Assembly (NCBI GenBank): GCA_013140875.1
Contig: JABFSB010000117.1
Location: forward strand, 1-5,777
Reading direction: 5' to 3'
Source of the DNA: Acidobacteriota bacterium
GTDB lineage: Bacteria > Acidobacteriota > Blastocatellia > Pyrinomonadales > Pyrinomonadaceae
DNA length: 5,777 nucleotides
Shown: piece by piece, positions 1 through 4,461 of the stretch
Position numbering within the stretch: position 1 is the stretch's first letter
Layout: every line of letters starts with the position of its first letter
Program-made: the position numbers and the translations under genes
Notes under the pieces: model-generated
What the model was told of the DNA's origin: nothing
What the model saw: the letters and a program-made list of their open reading frames with translations, nothing else
Database searches by the model: none

Positions 1-76
1 CACCACTTCTCCGAGCGCGGTTTGCCACTGTGCTTGATCACCTTCCGAGCGTTCCTACAGTTGTCCTTCCAATATT

Positions 77-110
77 GAGCCTGATTGAAAGATCGGGCTC
101 TTTCCTCTTT
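77..110 (+). terminator. Rho-independent terminator of an upstream gene
   Basis: A 9-bp stem GAGCCTGAT (77-85) / ATCGGGCTC (92-100), with one T-G wobble and a 6-nt loop TGAAAG, is followed directly by the pyrimidine tract TTTCCTCTTT (101-110). This is the standard intrinsic terminator layout on the + strand. The T tract is interrupted by C, so it may be less than fully efficient. It probably ends a transcript that starts left of the window and separates it from lnt. Confidence 0.75.
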
Positions 111-133
111 AAATCGACTTTATTTGGCTTTTG

Positions 134-158
134 TTTGATGGAATGTACTTCGGTCAAA
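134..158. repeat. Imperfect 25-bp palindrome
   Basis: The arms TTTGA (134-138) and TCAAA (154-158) enclose inner arms GAA (141-143) and TTC (149-151) around a 5-nt centre TGTAC. Eight of ten arm positions are Watson-Crick symmetric. It could be a regulator-binding site or a weak RNA hairpin. Nothing else in the window repeats it, so no role is assigned. Confidence 0.3.
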
Positions 159-227
159 TTGGATAGGGCGTGGTGCTCCTGCGGCGCCTTTAATTCAAAT
201 TGACGGGGAGACGGTCGCGGCAAAGAT

Positions 228-363
228 CGAAATGACACTTTCCGTCATTTTCGCGATGACAAAATTTGTGCAGAGCGCTTAAAGCTTCAAGTCATTTTGA
301 AAGGGCTGACCGATCAGGCCGAACGCCCAGTCATTTTGAAGCACCCTTGTCTGATAGAATGAC
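228..363. repeat. GTCAT/ATGAC motif cluster upstream of lnt
   Basis: The pentamer GTCAT or its complement ATGAC occurs six times in 136 bp: 232-236, 244-248, 255-259, 291-295, 330-334 and 359-363. Two copies extend to the identical 12-mer AGTCATTTTGAA (290-301 and 329-340), 39 bp apart. Opposed copies form dyads: CGAAATGAC (228-236) faces GTCATTTTCG (244-253), and GTCATTTT (330-337) faces AGAATGAC (356-363). The last dyad spans the lnt -10-like box and ends 3 nt before the ATG. A further hairpin-like element (GGCTGA 304-309 / TCAGGCC 314-320) sits between the two 12-mers. This could be an operator array or the remnant of a dispersed repeat. The motifs are visible; the role is inferred. Confidence 0.45.
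355..360 (+). promoter_or_regulatory. Possible lnt -10 box (leaderless start)
   Basis: TAGAAT matches the sigma-70 -10 consensus at 5 of 6 positions and lies 6 nt before the lnt ATG, so initiation would fall at or next to the start codon. No well-spaced -35 box is visible: TTGAAG at 336-341 leaves only 13 bp. No Shine-Dalgarno sequence precedes the ATG, which fits a leaderless mRNA but does not prove it. Confidence 0.35.
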
Positions 364-366
364 GGA

Positions 367-1947
367 ATGAAGTTCCCGGCGATCTCCCGTTTCTTGCCCG
401 ATTGGCGGAATGCCTTGCTGGCACTGCTTTCCGCGGGCCTGCTCATACTGGCGTTTCCGCCGTTCGAGCTGTGGATTGCTGCCTGGTTCGCCCTGGTGCC
501 GCTGCTGTGGGCGGTCGAGCGTGAAAAGAATTCGCGTTCACGGCCGTTCGTCCTAGGCTGGTTGTTCGGCAACATGTTTTTCTTCGGCACCTGCTGGTGG
601 TTGACCTTCGCACCTATCACATACGCGGACTTTCCCGCTCCGCTGGCTTATTTCCTGCTCTTCTGCGTGACTTCGGTCGCCGCGGTGTTTCCCGGTCTGT
701 TTGCCGCGATCTGTGCGTTCTTATTAAGGCGGTTCGGATCGATCGCGTTCCTCTCCGTCCCGTTCGTTTGGGTGTTTACAGAGTTTCTCCGGTATTGGCT
801 GACCGGGAATAACTGGAACTCGATCGGGTATTCGCAGGCGTTCACAAGGCTGACATTATCTTTTGCAGGAATCGGAGGCGTATTGTTCGTCAGCCTTATA
901 TGCTGTCTGATAAATATCCCGCTTTTTCTTTTACTCTTCTGGAAAGGACAAAGGCATGTTTGGAACATAATTTTTCTTTGCTTGTTTGCGATACTGATGA
1001 TCTTTGCGACCGTTGTCATTCCGGCGAGGACTAACATCGGATCTGACTCGAAGCAGGTTGTCGCTGAGGTAACTGCGATTCAACCGAACGTTCCCATGTC
1101 AGGCCTTACTCTCGATAAATGGCGTGATCTTCGAAAAGAGCATGTTCAACTGGCGGAGACTGCCTTAACGAAAATCAGAGAGAATCGATCTTGGCACTAC
1201 AAACCGCCAAACCTGATTATCTTCCCCGAATCCCCGATGAATTTCATGTATGAGGACGACCCGGAGACGAAGGAGTTCATCAACGGCTTCGCAAAGCGTA
1301 ACAGCGTCAACGTTCTCTTCAATTCGGCCGAGCCGGATGCTTCGAACGGTAAATACTTTAACTCGGCGGTGATGGTCGGGGCGGAAGGGAAGGAGGTCGC
1401 TCAGTATGATAAAATCTACCTTCTACCGTTTGGCGAGGCGGTTCCGTTTCCTTTAGAAGGCATCCTGCCGGGTTTTGTCGGCAACTTTTCTTATGGCCGC
1501 GAGTACGATCTTTTGCCGCTGGGTGAGGCAAAGGCCGGGGTGATGATCTGTTTTGAATCTCACTTCGGCCAGCTTTCGCGTGAGTATGTTCGCAACGGAG
1601 CGGACGTGATAATTGAAATGACCAACGACGGCTATCTCGGCCCGACGCCGGTTTTGCGTCAGCATCTGGCAAACGCCGTTTTCCGTGCGGTCGAGACGAA
1701 CCGGCCGGTTTTGCGCGTCACCAACGTCGGGATCACGGCGTATATAAATGAACGCGGAGAAGTCCTGGACGCGGCCGACAGCTATGTAGAAGCGACCCGC
1801 GTCTGGTCGGTAACAAAATCCGACGGCTCGCAAACGTTTTATGTGAAATACGGCGACTGGTTCGCCTGGCTATGTACCATCATCACCGTCGGCCTTTTAG
1901 GCCTGGCTACGTTCTGGAAGAACAGAATTTTCCGGAATAGGGAATAA
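367..1947 (+). CDS. lnt: Apolipoprotein N-acyltransferase
   Basis: This integral inner-membrane enzyme carries out the last step of lipoprotein maturation, moving an acyl chain from a phospholipid to the N-terminal cysteine amine of apolipoproteins. The 526-residue product is close to the 512 residues of the E. coli enzyme. Residues about 14-218 contain a series of hydrophobic helices. A nitrilase-like periplasmic domain follows (about 230-480), and a final membrane helix lies near 498-515. The catalytic triad is intact: Glu288 in FPESP, Lys349 in YDKIYL and Cys395 in ICFES. The supporting residues Trp252, Glu357 (PFGE) and Glu397 are also present. The family usually has Tyr after the catalytic Cys; here it is Phe. 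The ATG at 367 gives the usual N-terminus, with no Shine-Dalgarno sequence visible. The last codons and the stop lie inside a heptamer repeat. The next gene is convergent, 40 bp away. Confidence 0.95.
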   Translation: MKFPAISRFLPDWRNALLALLSAGLLILAFPPFELWIAAWFALVPLLWAVEREKNSRSRPFVLGWLFGNMFFFGTCWWLTFAPITYADFPAPLAYFLLFCVTSVAAVFPGLFAAICAFLLRRFGSIAFLSVPFVWVFTEFLRYWLTGNNWNSIGYSQAFTRLTLSFAGIGGVLFVSLICCLINIPLFLLLFWKGQRHVWNIIFLCLFAILMIFATVVIPARTNIGSDSKQVVAEVTAIQPNVPMSGLTLDKWRDLRKEHVQLAETALTKIRENRSWHYKPPNLIIFPESPMNFMYEDDPETKEFINGFAKRNSVNVLFNSAEPDASNGKYFNSAVMVGAEGKEVAQYDKIYLLPFGEAVPFPLEGILPGFVGNFSYGREYDLLPLGEAKAGVMICFESHFGQLSREYVRNGADVIIEMTNDGYLGPTPVLRQHLANAVFRAVETNRPVLRVTNVGITAYINERGEVLDAADSYVEATRVWSVTKSDGSQTFYVKYGDWFAWLCTIITVGLLGLATFWKNRIFRNRE

Positions 1948-1968
1948 CGAATAGCGAAAAACGAATAA
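1934..1968 (+). repeat. Degenerate heptamer tandem repeat at the lnt stop
   Basis: Five consecutive 7-bp units fit the pattern (G/C)GAATA(A/G): GGAATAG, GGAATAA, CGAATAG, CGAAAAA and CGAATAA. The second unit supplies the last Glu codon and the TAA stop of lnt. The remaining three units fill most of the 40-bp gap to the convergent rhuM gene. No convincing terminator hairpin is seen in this gap; an AGCG/CGCT pairing (1953-1956 with 1969-1972) is too short to call. Confidence 0.6.
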
Positions 1969-1987
1969 CGCTTTCACTAGTCACGAA

Positions 1988-3037
1988 TCAGGGCTTTGCT
2001 TTCTTTTTTGATGTTAGAGCTTTAGAGGCGGCTTCGAGTTGTTTTAGGTAGTCATTTTGACCTTGAGTTTCTTTTTCTAGCCGGCGATCCGAAGAAAACC
2101 GTTTGAATTCTTTCTCGGCGTGTTCGTCCGCCTTCCGTTTGCTAACGGTCCCGGCGTTCGGGAGAATGCGGCGTTCGTTCAACTTGAGAAAATCGTCTAA
2201 CCGAGATTCCCAGTCGTTCAAAAATATTTGTTTCCGTCGCTTTGCCTGATCTTCGGCAAAATCGAGCCACATTACCACGATGCGGTTCAACTCGTCTATT
2301 TCTCCTTCTTTCAAATAATTTTTCGCAACGGTCACGTCGGTTTTCCGCGGCTCGTCATTTTTCCATGAAGTTAGTCCCATAAAGGGTTTTTCATGATCGG
2401 CACGCGAGGCAATTAGTTCGGCTGCTGTTTGCCCGGTCGCGGCAAAGTGGAGTTTGTTCTGAATAGTTTTGAAGAATTTAGCGGTTTCTTTGTCACTAGG
2501 TTCATAGTCGGCCGCCATTGCGAATATCTCTCGAACACGCAGATAGACGCGCTTTTCGCTCGCTCGAATGTCGCGAACACGTTCGAGCATTTCGCTGAAA
2601 TAATCGTGAACAGGCGAGCCTTTCACCGGCGGGTTCTTTAGCCGCTCGTCGTCCATCGTAAAGCCTTTGACAATGTATTCACGCAAACGCTGCGTCGCCC
2701 AAATGCGGAAGCGAGTCGCGATAAGGCTTTTAACGCGATATCCAACGGAGATGATCATGTCGAGGTTGTAGTGAGTTACGTCGCGACGAACGTCCCGGTT
2801 GCCTTCACGGCGAACTAACAAGAAATCCTTGTAAGTTGCCTCAGGTTCCAGCTCGCCTTCCGCGTAAACGTTCTGAATGTGTAAGCTTACGTTCTGTTGA
2901 GTTGTTTGAAACAGCTCGGCCATTGCCGTTTGCGTCAGCCACATCGTCCCATCTTCCAGGCGAACTTCGACCTTCACCAGACCATTCGCTGCCTGATAGA
3001 CGACCATCTCACCCTTATTTGTCTCGTCTCGATCCAT
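1988..3037 (-). CDS. RhuM-family accessory protein
   Basis: The 349-residue product matches the RhuM family (named from a gene in Salmonella pathogenicity island 3), whose biochemical role is not established. The family pattern is clear: VVYQ near residue 12, then WLTQTAMAELF (33-43) and TTQQNVSLHI (45-54), which look like a helix-turn-helix. The signatures YNLDMIISVGYRVKS (90-104) and RFRIWATQRLREYIVKGF (109-126) follow, then a C-terminal half with FFKTIQNKLHFA (188-199), GLTSW (221-225) and a Lys-rich tail. Length is normal for the family and no frame break is seen. Two starts are possible. Met1 (3037) has no Shine-Dalgarno sequence but a nearby TACAAT box. Met11 (3007) has AAGGGTGAG just before it. 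Relatives are typically strain-variable genes near restriction-modification or toxin genes; here it stands alone between housekeeping genes. Some sampled stretches are AT-richer than prfB, consistent with transfer. Confidence 0.85.
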   Translation of the reverse strand: MDRDETNKGEMVVYQAANGLVKVEVRLEDGTMWLTQTAMAELFQTTQQNVSLHIQNVYAEGELEPEATYKDFLLVRREGNRDVRRDVTHYNLDMIISVGYRVKSLIATRFRIWATQRLREYIVKGFTMDDERLKNPPVKGSPVHDYFSEMLERVRDIRASEKRVYLRVREIFAMAADYEPSDKETAKFFKTIQNKLHFAATGQTAAELIASRADHEKPFMGLTSWKNDEPRKTDVTVAKNYLKEGEIDELNRIVVMWLDFAEDQAKRRKQIFLNDWESRLDDFLKLNERRILPNAGTVSKRKADEHAEKEFKRFSSDRRLEKETQGQNDYLKQLEAASKALTSKKKAKP

Positions 3038-3047
3038 TCAGTAGGTG

Positions 3048-3053
3048 ATTGTA
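3048..3053 (-). promoter_or_regulatory. Possible -10 box of the rhuM-family gene
   Basis: On the minus strand TACAAT (5 of 6 to consensus) lies 10 nt before the Met1 codon, which would give a very short leader of about 3-4 nt. The best -35 candidate, TTCAGC at 17-bp spacing, matches only 3 of 6. A dyad TCAGC-N10-GCTGA (3056-3075) lies directly upstream, inside the would-be promoter spacer. Confidence 0.3.
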
Positions 3054-3091
3054 CATCAGCTTGCTTTATCGCTGAAAAAGACGGTGTTGCG

Positions 3092-3121
3092 TTGGCTTCG
3101 GTGGATTCGATTCGATAAACT
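3092..3121 (+). promoter_or_regulatory. Candidate prfB promoter
   Basis: TTGGCT (3092-3097, 4 of 6 to TTGACA) and TAAACT (3116-3121, 4 of 6 to TATAAT) are separated by 18 bp. The -10 box ends 7 nt before the prfB ATG, so the transcript would start at or within a base or two of the start codon. The spacer contains a GATTC pentamer repeat (3104-3116). No ribosome-binding site lies between the box and the ATG. Confidence 0.4.
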
Positions 3122-3128
3122 TCTGGCA

Positions 3129-4239
3129 ATGGAACTACAAGAACTAAGATCAAAACACGAAGAGTTGAAAGAGAAGGTTTCACAGCTCGGGAGGTTTCTT
3201 TGACGCTCCTGCCAAGCAGAAGGAGCTTGAAAAATTAGAGGGTGAGATATCTGAGCCGGATTTTTGGAATGATTCGGACGCGGCCCAGAAGGTAATGGGT
3301 ACGCGGAGCCGGATCGAAAAGGCTTTGCAGCAGCAGAAGGATTTCGAGACAAGTGTTTCGGATGCGGAAGTGTTGTTCGAGTTTGCCGAAAGCGATGCAG
3401 ATTCGGCTAATGAGCTTGAGGCACTGATCGCAAAGCTTGAAAGTGACGTAACCGCGGCCGAGGTGCAGTCGCTGCTTTCGGGCGAGACGGATGCGAACAA
3501 TGCCATCTGCTCACTGCAGGCCGGAGCGGGCGGGACCGACGCGCAGGATTTTTGCCAGATGCTGCTGAGAATGTATCTGCGCTGGGCCGAGCGTCGCGGA
3601 TTTAAGGTCGAGATTCTGGATGAGCAATCGGGAAGCGAGGCGGGAATCAAGTCGGCGACTTTCCGTGTCCAGGGCGATTACGCTTACGGTTTGTTAGCAA
3701 CCGAGGCCGGCGTGCATCGCCTTGTCCGCATTTCGCCGTTCAATTCGGGCGGCAGCCGCGAGACGTCTTTTGCATCGATGTTCGTCTCGCCCGAGATCGA
3801 CGAAAATATCGAGGTAATCATCGAAGACAAAGACCTTCGCATCGACACTTATCGCTCGTCCGGTGCCGGCGGCCAGCACGTTAATGTGACGGACAGCGCC
3901 GTTCGCATCACTCACATTCCTACTAACATTGTCGTCACCTGCCAAAACCAACGTTCGCAGATACAAAACCGCGCCGTGGCGATGCAGGTTCTGCGGTCAA
4001 AACTCTATGAGCTTGAACTTGAGAAACGCCGCGCCGATGCCGCCGATCTCGAAGCAAATAAAATGGACATTTCGTTCGGTTCGCAGATCAGGAATTACGT
4101 TCTCCATCCGTATAAACTGGTGAAAGACACCCGGACCAAATACGAACAGGGCAACGTCGATGCCGTCCTCGACGGCGAGATCGATGAATTTATAAAAGAA
4201 TTTTTGCTCTTTAAGAAAGGTGCGATCGCGACCGCGTAG
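3129..4239 (+). CDS. prfB: Peptide chain release factor 2 (+1 programmed frameshift)
   Basis: RF2 enters the ribosomal A site at UGA or UAA codons and triggers release of the finished peptide. Translation starts at ATG 3129 and reads 24 codons to an in-frame TGA (3201-3203). A +1 shift then continues from GAC at 3202 to TAG at 4237-4239. The joined product is 369 residues (E. coli 365). The N-terminal coiled region has the usual MELQEL start and an EPDFWND motif just after the shift site. The stop-codon-reading tripeptide SPF is at about 202-204, and the catalytic GGQ is at about 247-249 in SSGAGGQHVN. The residue equivalent to E. coli K-12 Thr246 is Ser, the more usual type. No Shine-Dalgarno sequence precedes the ATG. 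Without the frameshift only a 314-residue downstream frame from ATG 3295 is seen, which lacks part of domain 1; this should not be annotated as the gene. Confidence 0.95.
3189..3204 (+). promoter_or_regulatory. Programmed +1 frameshift site in prfB
   Basis: The internal Shine-Dalgarno-like GGGAGG (3189-3194) is followed by TTT, the slippery CTT (3198-3200), the in-frame TGA (3201-3203) and C (3204). Spacing from the SD-like block to CTTTGAC is the same as in the classical site. When RF2 is scarce, the ribosome pauses at the poor UGAC stop and slips from CUU to UUU, making full-length RF2. When RF2 is plentiful it terminates at codon 25. This gives negative autoregulation of RF2 level, established for the family and inferred here. 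Confidence 0.93.
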
Positions 4240-4250
4240 GTTTCATTCTT

Positions 4251-4340
4251 TCTGCGACCTCTGCGTCTTTCTCGGCGCCCTCTGCGTTGAAACGGATTTT
4301 TAACGCGGAGGGCGCGAAAGGAAGACGCAGAGGTCGCGGA
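4251..4340 (+). repeat. Large imperfect inverted repeat, possible terminator
   Basis: A left arm at 4251-4288 and a right arm at 4302-4340 are nearly complementary, with a 13-nt loop. The outer 19 positions (4251-4269 with 4322-4340) are fully paired except for one T-G wobble, and the rest has two further wobbles, a small mismatch patch and a 1-nt bulge near 4273-4275. The left arm is built of related units: TCTGCG at 4251, 4260 and 4281, plus CTCGGCG at 4271. It starts 11 bp after the prfB stop. All three T-G pairs are stable U-G pairs only in + strand RNA, which suggests a transcribed hairpin. No long T tract follows, so it could be a mobile palindromic repeat unit as much as a terminator. 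A 73-codon minus-strand open frame across it is an artefact. Confidence 0.75.
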
Positions 4341-4370
4341 GTTTTCAAAGCAATAAACTCAAGTTTCCTG

Positions 4371-4399
4371 TACACAGACGGCCTCTTTCCTGTTAAACT
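4371..4399 (+). promoter_or_regulatory. Candidate ftsK promoter
   Basis: TACACA (4371-4376, 4 of 6 to TTGACA) and TAAACT (4394-4399) are 17 bp apart, which would give a leader of about 55 nt. The box and following bases, TAAACTTCTG, are identical to the prfB -10 region (3116-3125). An alternative box, TAAATT (4449-4454), lies 7 nt before the ftsK ATG and would give a leaderless message. No Shine-Dalgarno sequence is visible. Apart from these boxes, I see nothing in 4341-4461. Confidence 0.35.
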
Positions 4400-4461
4400 T
4401 CTGCTTAATTGCTCGGAAATCGAAATCAACAAACCGAATAACCCCCGTTAAATTTTTCCGG

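Larger units (their letters stand above)
1..366. other. Gene-free leader region upstream of lnt
   Basis: No convincing gene is seen in this stretch. On the + strand the frame starting at base 1 stops at 76-78 and the next frame stops at 35-37. Either could be the last codons of a gene lying left of the window, because a terminator begins at 77, but the visible residues match no family I know. A 66-codon minus-strand open frame (238-38) has no recognisable domain and runs through the terminator hairpin, so I treat it as chance. The stretch holds the terminator, an imperfect palindrome at 134-158 and a cluster of GTCAT/ATGAC motifs at 228-363, listed separately. Confidence 0.6.

Noticed and set aside
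1..78. Possible C-terminal end of an upstream gene or RNA
   Set aside because: The two open + strand frames give short tails that match nothing I recognise; the terminator shows something is transcribed, but not what.
38..238. 66-codon minus-strand open frame in the left leader region
   Set aside because: No domain, low-complexity basic composition, and it runs through the + strand terminator hairpin; no promoter or ribosome-binding site supports it.
359..370. Three-codon mini-frame ATG ACG GAA TGA overlapping the lnt ATG
   Set aside because: It could couple translation to lnt, but it is too short to tell from chance, and it would not be transcribed if lnt is leaderless.
279..620. 113-codon minus-strand open frame overlapping the start of lnt
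   Set aside because: It is the antisense shadow of a certain gene, with a composition typical of such shadows and no family match.
1953..1972. Possible bidirectional terminator between lnt and rhuM
   Set aside because: The only pairing is a 4-bp AGCG/CGCT stem with a 12-nt AT-rich loop, too weak to support a terminator call.
4211..4432. 73-codon minus-strand open frame after prfB
   Set aside because: It is produced by the large inverted repeat and has no recognisable protein features.
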